From Orrella dioscoreae (GTDB lineage: Bacteria; Pseudomonadota; Gammaproteobacteria; Burkholderiales; Burkholderiaceae_B): 64,000 nt of DNA. Position numbers and translations under genes: made by a program. The notes below the pieces were generated by a model that searched no databases, was not told the origin of the DNA, and saw nothing but the letters and a program-made list of their open reading frames with translations. The DNA lies in the NCBI RefSeq assembly GCF_900089455.2, contig NZ_LT907988.1, positions 744,001 to 808,000 on the forward strand, in the 5' to 3' direction. Positions 8,060-14,969 of the stretch are shown here, one piece after another; the stretch's first letter is position 1, and each line of letters opens with the position of its first letter.

Positions 8060-9217
8060 GTGAGCGACACCTCCCTTTCCTTTCCCGACGACACGCACTG
8101 GATGCGCCGCGCCCTGGCGCTGGCCGCGGGTGTCCTGTCGTCCACCCGGCCCAACCCGCGCGTGGGCTGCGTCATCGTGCGCGATGGGCAGGTGCTGGGC
8201 GAGGGCGCCACGCAGCCCCCTGGCGGGCCGCACGCCGAGATCAGCGCCTTGCGGGATGCCGCCGCGCGCGGCCACGACGTGGCAGGCGCCACGGCCTACG
8301 TCACGCTGGAGCCCTGCAGCCACCACGGCCGCACGCCGCCCTGCGCCGATGCGCTGGTGGCCGCGCGGCTGGCGCGCGTGGTCGTCGCCATGGGCGACCC
8401 CAACCCGCTGGTCAATGGCCGCGGCCTGCGCATCCTGCGCGAGGCCGGTATCGCGGTGTCGGCGGGACTGTGCCAGGACGAGGCCCTGGCCCTGAACGTG
8501 GGTTTCATCGCGCGCATGAGCCGCGGCACGCCCTGGGCGTGGCTGAAGCTGGCGGCGTCGCTGGACGGCCGCGCGGCCTTGCATAACGGCGTCTCGCAAT
8601 GGATCACCGGCCCCGAGGCACGCGCCGACGGCCACCAGTGGCGCGCGCGCAGTTGCGTGGTGCTGACCGGCATCGGCACGGTGCGCGCCGACGATCCGCT
8701 GCTGGACACCCGGCTTGCGCCTACCGCGCACCCGCCGCGCAAGGCCGTCATCGACAGCGGGTTTTCCATTTCCGAGACGGCGCGCCTGTTCGATGGCACG
8801 CCGGTGCTGATCTTCGCCGCGCGCGCGGATGCCGGCAAGGCGCAGCGCCTGGCCGCGCGCAACGCCCAGGTGGTGCTGCTGCCGCAGGCCGACGGCCAGC
8901 GCGTCGACCTGCCCGCCGTCATGCAATGGCTGGCGGCCGATGGCGTGAACGAGGTGCATGTGGAGGCCGGGCCGATCCTGAGCGGCGCGCTGCTGGCGGC
9001 CGACTGCGTGGACGAGCTGCTGTGCTATTCGGCCCCCATGCTGCTGGGCGATGCCGCGCCCATGGCGGCGCTGCCCAGGTTGGACTCCCTGGAAGGCGTG
9101 CGCCGCTATGCCTATACCGATGTCCAGCGCGTGGGCGAGGACCTGCGGCTGCGCGCGCACCTGCCCAGCCGCTGGCAGGCCTTGCGCGATCGCGTGGCCT
9201 TGAACCTGTCGTCCTGA
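8060..9217 (+). CDS. ribD: Bifunctional riboflavin deaminase/reductase
   Basis: About 385 residues from a GTG at 8060. The N-terminal deaminase domain shows the zinc site HAE (residues 58-60) and PCSHHGRTPPC (Cys at about 86 and 95). The C-terminal reductase domain starts near 150 with WLKLAASLDGRAAL and contains the NADPH-binding pattern EAGPILSGALLAADCVDEL. It performs the second and third steps of riboflavin synthesis. The GTG start gives the usual short lead before DTHWMRRALALA; the frame is open to 8021, but a TACAAT -10-like box at 8047-8052 sits in that stretch, and the alternative ATG at 8102 would cut conserved residues. Confidence 0.95.
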   Translation: MSDTSLSFPDDTHWMRRALALAAGVLSSTRPNPRVGCVIVRDGQVLGEGATQPPGGPHAEISALRDAAARGHDVAGATAYVTLEPCSHHGRTPPCADALVAARLARVVVAMGDPNPLVNGRGLRILREAGIAVSAGLCQDEALALNVGFIARMSRGTPWAWLKLAASLDGRAALHNGVSQWITGPEARADGHQWRARSCVVLTGIGTVRADDPLLDTRLAPTAHPPRKAVIDSGFSISETARLFDGTPVLIFAARADAGKAQRLAARNAQVVLLPQADGQRVDLPAVMQWLAADGVNEVHVEAGPILSGALLAADCVDELLCYSAPMLLGDAAPMAALPRLDSLEGVRRYAYTDVQRVGEDLRLRAHLPSRWQALRDRVALNLSS

Positions 9218-9261
9218 CCGCGCGTCACCGAAACCGAATCTGAATCGAAGGAGTGCTAGTC

Positions 9262-9882
9262 ATGTTCACCGGCATCATCGCCGCCGTCGGCCGCATCGAC
9301 GAAGTCCAGCCCTTGCAGCAGGGGGCCAGCGACGCAGGCGTGCGCCTGCGCGTGACGGCGGGCAGCCTGCCGCTGGAAGACGTGCGCATCGGCGACTCCA
9401 TCGCCATCCAGGGCGCCTGCATGACGGTGGTCGAGATGGCGGGCAATCAGTTCGACGTCGAGGTCTCGCGCGAAAGCCTGCGCCTGACGGCCGGCCTGGA
9501 TGCCATCGGCCCGGTCAACCTGGAGAAGGCGCTGCGCGTGGGCGATTACCTGGGCGGCCACATCGTGTCCGGCCATGTGGATGGCCTGGGCGAGGTCCAG
9601 CGCTTCGCGCCGGTGGGCGAGTCGCATGAACTGGTGATCCGTGCGCCGCAGGCGCTGGGCCGCTACCTGGCCTACAAGGGGTCGATCACCGTCAACGGCG
9701 TGAGCCTGACCGTGAACCGGGTGGAGGACGTGGCTGAAGGGTGCGACTTCAGCATCAACATCATTCCGCATACGCTGTCGGCGACGACGCTGGGCGCGCT
9801 GACGCCTGGCTCGCGCGTGAACCTGGAGATCGACACCATCGCGCGTTATGTGGACCGGATGATGGGGCAGGGCGCGCGCTGA
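9262..9882 (+). CDS. ribE: Riboflavin synthase alpha chain
   Basis: A 206-residue enzyme that dismutates two 6,7-dimethyl-8-ribityllumazines to riboflavin. The start ATG at 9262 gives the near-universal MFTGIIAAVGRI and is preceded by GAAGGAG at 9246-9252. Two lumazine-binding repeats are visible: residues about 1-97 (with IGDSIAIQGACMTVVEM) and 98-195 (with GHIVSGHVDGLGEV and GSITVNGVSLTVNRV). It lies 44 nt after ribD and is probably cotranscribed. No FMN riboswitch is seen upstream of ribD. Confidence 0.97.
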   Translation: MFTGIIAAVGRIDEVQPLQQGASDAGVRLRVTAGSLPLEDVRIGDSIAIQGACMTVVEMAGNQFDVEVSRESLRLTAGLDAIGPVNLEKALRVGDYLGGHIVSGHVDGLGEVQRFAPVGESHELVIRAPQALGRYLAYKGSITVNGVSLTVNRVEDVAEGCDFSINIIPHTLSATTLGALTPGSRVNLEIDTIARYVDRMMGQGAR

Positions 9883-9947
9883 GCAGGCGAGCTGGCGGGG
9901 CTGCTGTCGGGCCGCCTCGCGTGGCGGAAAGTTTTGGGCGATTCTGC

Positions 9948-9953
9948 TAGAAT
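9948..9953 (+). promoter_or_regulatory. Candidate -10 box for tRNA-Ser
   Basis: TAGAAT is preceded by CTGC and lies 50 nt upstream of the tRNA 5' end. No good -35 hexamer stands 17 nt upstream. Between this box and the tRNA there is an inverted repeat GTTTTT/AAAAAC at about 9979-9997. Confidence 0.4.
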
Positions 9954-10002
9954 CGCGGATTGCCGTTTTGGCGCCCTGGTTTTTCGGGGGCAAAAACGAT
10001 CA

Positions 10003-10093
10003 GGACAGGTGGCCGAGCGGTTGAAGGCGCACGCCTGGAAAGCGTGTATACGTGAATAGCGTATCGGGGGTTCGAATCCCCCTCTGTCCGCCA
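10003..10093 (+). tRNA. tRNA-Ser (anticodon GGA)
   Basis: A 91-nt class II tRNA. The acceptor stem starts GGACAGG and pairs with TCTGTCC before G and encoded CCA (10091-10093). The D-arm GGCCGAGCGGTTGAAGGC, the anticodon loop CTGGAAA with GGA, a long variable arm and the T-loop GTTCGAATCCC are all present. Serine tRNAs are frequent integration sites, and an integrase remnant follows directly. Confidence 0.97.
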
Positions 10094-10128
10094 AGAATTA
10101 TTGCGCACGTAGTCTCACGTCGCCTCAG

Positions 10129-10161
10129 AACCCGCACCAGCCTTGGCTGTGCGGGTTTTTC
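10129..10161 (+). terminator. Rho-independent terminator of tRNA-Ser
   Basis: The stem AACCCGCAC (10129-10137) pairs perfectly with GTGCGGGTT (10149-10157), with an 11-nt loop, followed by TTTC. It lies 36 nt after the tRNA end. Confidence 0.8.
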
Positions 10162-10194
10162 TTTGCCCCACGTTGTCTCAGGATGGCTCACGGC

Positions 10195-10217
10195 TTTTGC
10201 TGGTATTTTTGCTGGTA
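10195..10217. repeat. Tandem TTTTGCTGGTA repeat near the tRNA end
   Basis: TTTTGCTGGTA occurs at 10195-10205 and again at 10207-10217, one base apart. It lies between the tRNA terminator and the integrase remnant, where tyrosine integrases of tRNA-targeting islands have their arm-type binding sites. The link to integration is inferred from position. Confidence 0.5.
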
Positions 10218-10278
10218 CAAACGACGTTTCGCCGTCACCCGCCCCAGATGCCAGCGGGAGAACACGCGCATCGGCGCG

Positions 10279-10356
10279 CTCGCCACGCTCACAGACATCC
10301 AGTTGCGCCAAGCCAAGCCCGGGGAGAAAGCCTACAAACTTTCCACTGGTGACGCG
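10279..10356 (+). pseudogene. N-terminal remnant of a P4-type tyrosine integrase
   Basis: The plus-strand frame here reads LATLTDIQLRQAKPGEKAYK then LSTGDA, which matches the start of the arm-DNA-binding domain of P4/CP4-type integrases (typical form ALTDxQVRxAKPxEKxYKLxDGxGL). After that the frame diverges into unrelated sequence (ARTGAPAESSSRR) and no catalytic domain is present anywhere downstream. The position directly behind tRNA-Ser is the usual one for such integrases. It is best read as the scar of a lost or rearranged genomic island. Confidence 0.75.
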
Positions 10357-10475
10357 GTCGCCCGGACGGGCGCGCCCGCAGAGTCCTCAAGCCGGCGCGC
10401 GCAATTCCCCCGCCGCGCCGGGCGGCGGAGATTTGCCTGCTCGGCCGCGTCGTGACGGCGCTTGCCGCCTGGGCC

Positions 10476-10796
10476 TCAGCTTGCCGGTTGGGTCTCTCGT
10501 TTTATGCACTCATAGCTGGCGCTGATGTGGTAGAGCTGGTACTTGCCGGTCGGCCCAGTGCTGCCGGCGTCTGAACGCGAATCGATGCCGCGCAAGCGGG
10601 CCGTGCCATCGCATAGCTGGCTCGCGCGTGCCTGGCACGGTCCAAGATCGCTGGTGCTGGACGTCGTGCATTGGACCTTGACCAAGGAGGCGGGCGCCAC
10701 GCTTCCGGCGTCAGAAGATGTCGCACAACCGGCGAGCAGTAAGTAGGTAATTGTGGCTACGCCGTACCGGGGGAGCATCTGCATTTGTTTTCTCAT
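10476..10796 (-). CDS. Small predicted lipoprotein of unknown function
   Basis: A 106-residue protein. It begins MRKQMQMLPRYGVATITYLL and has the lipobox LLAGC with Cys near residue 24, so it should be lipidated and sit in the envelope. The mature part has several cysteines (VQCTTSS, GPCQARASQLCDG, ASYECIK), suggesting disulfides, and a conserved-looking stretch GIDSRSDAGSTGPTGKYQLY. It belongs to a run of three minus-strand envelope genes inside the island. No family is recognised. Confidence 0.6.
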   Translation of the reverse strand: MRKQMQMLPRYGVATITYLLLAGCATSSDAGSVAPASLVKVQCTTSSTSDLGPCQARASQLCDGTARLRGIDSRSDAGSTGPTGKYQLYHISASYECIKRETQPAS

Positions 10797-10865
10797 GGGT
10801 CTGACTGTGGACGCACGGTGACGCTTCGCGTGGCTAGGCAGAAGGTTCTTGTGACGGCGAGAAGG

Positions 10866-11189
10866 CTATTTGTCCCGCTTGACGCCAGAAATCAGCATCT
10901 GGTGCAGGCTGGTGAAAAGACCCGTTTGCGTCGGCGGCAGGCGCGTGACACGCTCAGAAGCCAGGGCAGGGTTCGGTATATCTGGGTGACCGGGCTTTTT
11001 CTCGGGAGGCGCCATCCTTTGCGCCAGGCAATCATAGGAGACGCTACGAGCACTGCCGACTTGCACGTCGATGCAGGAAGGGACTGCCTCGTTATCCGAT
11101 GGTGCAGGTGTCAAAGTTTGCGCAGCGGCCAATGAGGTCAGGCCGATCCCCAGCACCAGCGCGGTGAGGCGAGCAAGCGTAGCGGACAT
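10866..11189 (-). CDS. Small secreted protein of unknown function
   Basis: A 107-residue protein starting MSATLARLTALVLGIGLTSL, a clear signal peptide cleaved near AAAQ. GAGGAA lies upstream of the ATG at 11189, which decides the start over a longer frame to 11228. The mature part contains VPSCIDVQVGSARSVSYDCL, with two Cys, a pattern seen in small uncharacterised envelope proteins of betaproteobacteria, followed by a charged, proline-rich tail ending SGVKRDK. Unknown function; probably expressed with its two envelope neighbours. Confidence 0.6.
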   Translation of the reverse strand: MSATLARLTALVLGIGLTSLAAAQTLTPAPSDNEAVPSCIDVQVGSARSVSYDCLAQRMAPPEKKPGHPDIPNPALASERVTRLPPTQTGLFTSLHQMLISGVKRDK

Positions 11190-11299
11190 GGCGGATTCCT
11201 CGTAGGAGACGGCTCGCAGAGGGCGCAACCGGGTTTGTAAAATGAGTATAGGCCGGTTGCGCCCAAGCCTGATGACGTGTCTGTGTCAGGCGACTGCCC

Positions 11300-11962
11300 T
11301 TATTGCAGCACGATGGTCAGGCTGCTCGTCTGCTGGCCGTCTGCGCGCACAGCGCCATACGTGGCGTCTTGATACGAGAAGTCTGCGACGGTGCCGCGCG
11401 AACCCGGGCCCGCCACAAGGCAGGTGAAACTGACGGACACATTGGCGCGCACGCCAACCGGGAACGACGAAGGCCCGGACCAGTTCACATTGCACCCCAC
11501 CGCACTGCCGCCTGGCGTATAGGCCCGGCAGTTAAGGGTCGAGGTGCCTGTGCTGGTGCCACCACCCGGGCGCGAGCGCACGTTCACGTCGGCCGAGCAT
11601 GACGTCGTGAACGTCGGGTTGCTGCTCGTGATGGTGTACGTGCCCGAGGGCGGGTACAGCGATGCGCAGACCGAACTGAACTGCCCGCACAGTGCGAGCG
11701 GTTGAACGTCGGCGGTGGGCGTTACCGCAGTTCCAGCCGCTGCAGGTTCCGCAGCGCCCGCGCACACCACTGCCGAAGAGACATCGCCACCCAGGGTCAG
11801 GGTGCCCTGGTTCGTGATGTCGACGCCGCCTTTGGCGGCGCAGACCATCTGGCGCAAGCCCTCAACTTCGGGGTCGTCGCTATAAATAGGCGTGGCAGCC
11901 GCGGTTCCTACATGCAATGCAAAGGCCGCCGTCAAGGCAACCAAAAGACGAGGCAGGTTCAT
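11300..11962 (-). CDS. Secreted cysteine-containing protein, unknown function
   Basis: A 220-residue exported protein. The ATG at 11962 is preceded by GGAGA and starts MNLPRLLVALTAAFALHVGT with cleavage near TAAATP. The mature chain is rich in Ser, Thr, Gly and Ala with paired cysteines (FSSVCASLYP, FTTSCSADV, LNCRAYTPGG, VGCNVNWSGP, VSFTCLVAG), suggesting a beta-rich disulfide-bonded extracellular fold. An open frame extends upstream to 12115 but lacks protein-like character. It is the promoter-proximal member of the three minus-strand envelope genes. Function unknown. Confidence 0.6.
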   Translation of the reverse strand: MNLPRLLVALTAAFALHVGTAAATPIYSDDPEVEGLRQMVCAAKGGVDITNQGTLTLGGDVSSAVVCAGAAEPAAAGTAVTPTADVQPLALCGQFSSVCASLYPPSGTYTITSSNPTFTTSCSADVNVRSRPGGGTSTGTSTLNCRAYTPGGSAVGCNVNWSGPSSFPVGVRANVSVSFTCLVAGPGSRGTVADFSYQDATYGAVRADGQQTSSLTIVLQ

Positions 11963-12456
11963 GCTGATCTCCGATTTCCAGTGCGTTTGGATTGGCTTCG
12001 TTTGGCACGGCTCCGGTGGCCTGGAACCGGTCGATATCACCTGACTGCGTGACGGGATCGGGTAACGGGTCCCGATGCCGATTGCAGGCGGCTTCTTGCC
12101 GACCAGCGATGGCAAGATGAAACCGCCCGATCGCTAGCCAAACTAGAAAATAGGGGAAAGGTGCGACCTGGGAATGAACAGAATTACGTAGGTTTTGCTT
12201 TTCCTGCAGGTACCGGCCGAAGTATCGGCACTCGCGATTTCGTGTGCTGACGTGATCGTTCAATGCAGCGCGAGGTGCGCTGATTCAGAAAATGAAGGCC
12301 TTCCTGCAACGGAGCAGGACGTAGAAGGAATGAGAGATTAGCCTCCTCCCTAGCGGCACTACAACCACATTCAGATTGACTGGACCAAGCGTCGTCCGCG
12401 GGGCTTTTCTTTCTAGGCAAGCGGCTGCGCGGTCGGCATCGGCCCGACCGACGGCG
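11963..12456. other. Intergenic island DNA without a convincing gene
   Basis: About 490 bp with noticeably lower GC than its surroundings. It must hold the promoter for the secreted-protein gene that starts at 11962. Short open frames on both strands have no plausible starts or protein-like composition. The right end abuts the autotransporter remnant. Confidence 0.5.
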
Positions 12457-12605
12457 TCAGAAGCGCCAGCGCACGTGCAGGGAGCCTGCGCGAGCCCTCG
12501 GTTGCCGTTGCTGTACTGGTCGCCGTAGCTCAGGCCGACGGTGGCCGATCGCGACACGTCGACGTCGATTTCCTTCAGCGTGAAGGCCTTGTTGACCCGC
12601 AAGGG
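12457..12605 (-). pseudogene. C-terminal autotransporter beta-barrel remnant, frameshifted
   Basis: The minus strand from about 12605 reads LRVNKAFTLKEIDVDVSRSA and TVGLSYGDQYSNGNRG, typical of the last strands of an autotransporter translocation barrel. The frame then breaks, and the next frame continues ARAGSLHVRWRF and a stop at 12457-12459. The terminal ...VRWRF with final Phe is the outer-membrane assembly signal. So the end is intact but split by a frameshift near 12497, and the passenger and most of the barrel are missing. The plus-strand gene at 12669 begins just beyond the break point. Confidence 0.7.
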
Positions 12606-12668
12606 GCAGGAGGGGGGTGGTACCGTCTCCCTCCGATCCACCTGCCCGCGCGTTACAGGAGTTTTGCC

Positions 12669-13124
12669 ATGCGCCGTATTCTCTTTCGTTCGCTGTTCAC
12701 TGCCGGCCTCACCGTCGCCACGCTCGGTACCGCCCAGGCCGTGCAACTCAGTGCTGAATGCGCAAATCCGCAAGGCACCTTCTTCCATGTGCCTGCGGGC
12801 AAGTCCCAGCCCGTGCAGGAGAAGGCCGGCTACGGCAACAGCACCTGGACGCTGGTGTGGGACAGCACCCGGCCCGAGCAGGGCACTGTCCGCCACACAT
12901 CCGCCGATTCCGCCGAGCCGCCTGGCGAACAGCTCGCCGACGTCATCGATGCCCGGCCTGCCCTGATCACCTTCCTCGTGCCCGACGGGCCGGAGATCAT
13001 GGTCTATTCCCTTTATCCCACCAAGGGTCTCCTCCTGGCCTCGCTGCACGGCCCCGCCAACGCCCGGGCCGATGCCACCGGCGGCACTTTCATCGCGCGG
13101 TGCAAGGTCAGCAACAAGCGTTGA
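12669..13124 (+). CDS. Secreted protein of unknown function
   Basis: A 151-residue protein with AGGAG at about 12657-12661 before the ATG. It begins MRRILFRSLFTAGLTVATLG with predicted cleavage at AQA. The mature part has two cysteines far apart (AECANPQG and IARCKVSNK) that could form one disulfide, and is otherwise a globular mix of strands (TWTLVWDSTRP, LITFLVPDGPEIMVY). It is the only complete plus-strand gene in the island segment and lies beside the autotransporter scar. No family is recognised. Confidence 0.6.
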   Translation: MRRILFRSLFTAGLTVATLGTAQAVQLSAECANPQGTFFHVPAGKSQPVQEKAGYGNSTWTLVWDSTRPEQGTVRHTSADSAEPPGEQLADVIDARPALITFLVPDGPEIMVYSLYPTKGLLLASLHGPANARADATGGTFIARCKVSNKR

Positions 13125-13207
13125 GGTTCAGGCTGGCCCGCGCCGGCGCTTGAACTGGCTGCCAGCCTGGCTCGGGTGGTGCCATGGCACGACGGCCATT
13201 GATGAAA

Positions 13208-13222
13208 TGAGAATGATTGGCA
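13208..13222. promoter_or_regulatory. Fur box upstream of the sigma-factor gene
   Basis: TGAGAATGATTGGCA fits the 7-1-7 Fur consensus TGATAAT-n-ATTATCA at 11 of 14 informative positions. It lies 45 nt before the sigma-factor start, where it would overlap the promoter and repress the fecI-fecR unit under iron-rich conditions. Confidence 0.75.
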
Positions 13223-13266
13223 ATAATCGCGGGTCCGCAATGCTATCCCGATGAGCCCGCTTTCCG

Positions 13267-13761
13267 ATGTCGTCCGTCCCGCCAGCCGAACCGGTATGGC
13301 TTGCGCAATACCGCAAGCTTGCGCGGCTTTGGGCGCGTGGTGGCGCCAACCGGCATGATGCCGAGGATGCCGCCCAGGATGCCGCGCTGCGCTGCCTGGA
13401 GCGCGCTGGCAGTGCCCTGGAGGACCCTTCGGCCTATCTGCGGCGCAGCGTCGCCAATCGGCTCGTCAGCCTGCATCGCGCGCAGCGCGTGCGCCAGGCG
13501 CAAGCCCTGCACGAGTTGGCGGAACCGGAGCACCCGGCTGCCGCCAGCGCCGAGGCGCACTACCAGGCCCGCCAGTTGGCCGAGCGCTTGACCGATGCCT
13601 TGTGCGAGCTGCCGCCGGCCTGCCAGGAAGCCTTCCGCCTGCGGCGCTTCGACGGGTTGAGCAACGGCGAGATCGCCGAGCGCCTGGGCGTGTCGCGCAA
13701 TATGGTGGAACGCCATATGATGCGGGCCATGAGATACCTGCATGATCGCATGGGCAGTTGA
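13267..13761 (+). CDS. fecI: ECF sigma factor, FecI family
   Basis: A 164-residue extracytoplasmic-function sigma factor. Region 2 is at about 12-75 (ARGGANRHDAEDAAQDAALR, then SAYLRRSVANRLVSLHRAQR); region 4 is a helix-turn-helix at about 120-155 (LRRFDGLSNGEIAERLGVSR). It would direct RNA polymerase to the receptor gene downstream when the receptor binds its iron carrier. A Fur box lies directly upstream and fecR follows after 18 nt. The gene name denotes the family; the real carrier need not be ferric citrate. Confidence 0.9.
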   Translation: MSSVPPAEPVWLAQYRKLARLWARGGANRHDAEDAAQDAALRCLERAGSALEDPSAYLRRSVANRLVSLHRAQRVRQAQALHELAEPEHPAAASAEAHYQARQLAERLTDALCELPPACQEAFRLRRFDGLSNGEIAERLGVSRNMVERHMMRAMRYLHDRMGS

Positions 13762-13779
13762 CGCGCGCGCCTTGACCCG

Positions 13780-14760
13780 ATGACCTCGACCTCCCTTCCG
13801 CCCTCGGACGATGCGCGTGATCGCGCCGCCTACTGGTTTGCCCGGCTGCAATCGGGCGAGGCCAGCGCGGGCGAGCGCGCGCAATTCGAGGCGTGGCGGG
13901 CGGCCGATCCCGCGCATGTGCGGCAGTACGCCGAGATCGAGGCCTTGTGGCAGGCGGCGGGAACGCTGGATGCGGCGCAGCAGGCCCGGCTGGGCCGGGC
14001 GTACCGAGCGCCGTCGCTGCCCAGCCGCCGCCGCTGGCTGGCGCTGGGCGCGGGCATGGGCGCGACGGCTGCCGCGGCGCTGGTGGGGGTGAAGCTCTGG
14101 CCCTTGCCCGAGGAATACGCGCGCAGCATCGCGACGGCGCGCGGCGAGCGCCAGGAGCTTTCCCTGCCCGACGGCAGCCTGGTGTCGCTGAACAGCGGCA
14201 GCGCCTTGCGGGTGCGGTACGACGCCGGGCAGCGCCGGATCTGGCTGGAGGAGGGCGAGGCGTTCTTTACCGTGACCCGTGACGCTGGCCGGCCCTTCGT
14301 TGTCGATGCGGGAACGGGGCGGGTCACGGTGCTGGGCACGCAGTTCAATGTGCGCCGGGAGGGCGATGCCTTCAGCGTCGCCGTCGCCGGCGGCACGGTC
14401 CGCGTCGAGCGCGGCCCCTGGTGGAACAGGCAGCGCGCGCTGCTGACGGCGGGCCAGGGTTCCCGTTATGCGGACGCGGCGTCCACCACGCCGGATCTGG
14501 ACGTGCAGGCCGCCATCGCGTGGCGTGATGGGCGCATCGTCTTTCGCGACACCCCCTTGCCGCAGGCGCTTGCCGAGATGAACCGCTACTTGCCCGACCC
14601 GCTGCGGCCGCGTTTCGCCGAGCCCCGGCTTGCGGCGCTGCGCGTGTCGGGCATCTTCGACACGGCCAATCCCAAGGCGCTGCTTGCCGCCTTGCCGCGC
14701 ATCCTGCCGGTCTCCGTCCAGGCTGGAACGGCCGGCACCGTGGACATCCTGCCGCGCTGA
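13780..14760 (+). CDS. fecR: FecR-family anti-sigma factor / signal transducer
   Basis: A 326-residue single-pass inner-membrane protein. The cytoplasmic N-domain (about 1-85) binds the sigma factor (AYWFARLQSGEASAGERAQF and AFEAWRAADPAHVRQYAE-like pattern). A membrane segment lies near 85-105 (WLALGAGMGATAAAALVGV). The periplasmic FecR domain follows (LPDGSLVSLNSGSALRVRYD, then VVDAGTGRVTVLGTQFNVR). The C-terminal part (FRDTPLPQALAEMNRYLP) would contact the signalling domain of the receptor. It is 18 nt after the sigma gene. Confidence 0.93.
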   Translation: MTSTSLPPSDDARDRAAYWFARLQSGEASAGERAQFEAWRAADPAHVRQYAEIEALWQAAGTLDAAQQARLGRAYRAPSLPSRRRWLALGAGMGATAAAALVGVKLWPLPEEYARSIATARGERQELSLPDGSLVSLNSGSALRVRYDAGQRRIWLEEGEAFFTVTRDAGRPFVVDAGTGRVTVLGTQFNVRREGDAFSVAVAGGTVRVERGPWWNRQRALLTAGQGSRYADAASTTPDLDVQAAIAWRDGRIVFRDTPLPQALAEMNRYLPDPLRPRFAEPRLAALRVSGIFDTANPKALLAALPRILPVSVQAGTAGTVDILPR

Positions 14761-14794
14761 GTCCGCGCCATCCGCGGGGGATCACCTGCGTGTT

Positions 14795-14820
14795 TTGTTT
14801 CAAGTTTCATCTTGTTTCAA
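14795..14820. repeat. Direct repeat TTGTTTCAA in the receptor leader
   Basis: TTGTTTCAA occurs at 14795-14803 and 14812-14820, a 17-nt period, in an AT-rich patch between fecR and the receptor gene. The spacing places both copies on about the same DNA face. It may belong to the FecI-dependent receptor promoter or be a regulator site; this is inferred from position. Confidence 0.35.
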
Positions 14821-14969
14821 ATTCGTGGCCGCGATCCATTCAGGACTTGCGACGCGCCAGGCGTCTACAGGACGGGCATGGCCGGCGGCAAGCGCCGACC
14901 CTGCTCGTCCCTTTGGCCAAAGGGGTCCATCCCTCTCGTGTGACCGACCCAACCAGGACGACCTTTATC

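Noticed and set aside
5951-9160. Minus-strand open frame of over 1000 codons across glyA, nrdR and ribD
   Set aside because: It is antisense to three well-supported genes; its His/Gln/Arg/Gly-rich composition is the usual reverse-frame artefact of high-GC genes.
12285-13049. Minus-strand frame of 254 codons
   Set aside because: Only its part at 12500-12605 has meaning, as the autotransporter remnant; the rest is antisense to the secreted-protein gene.
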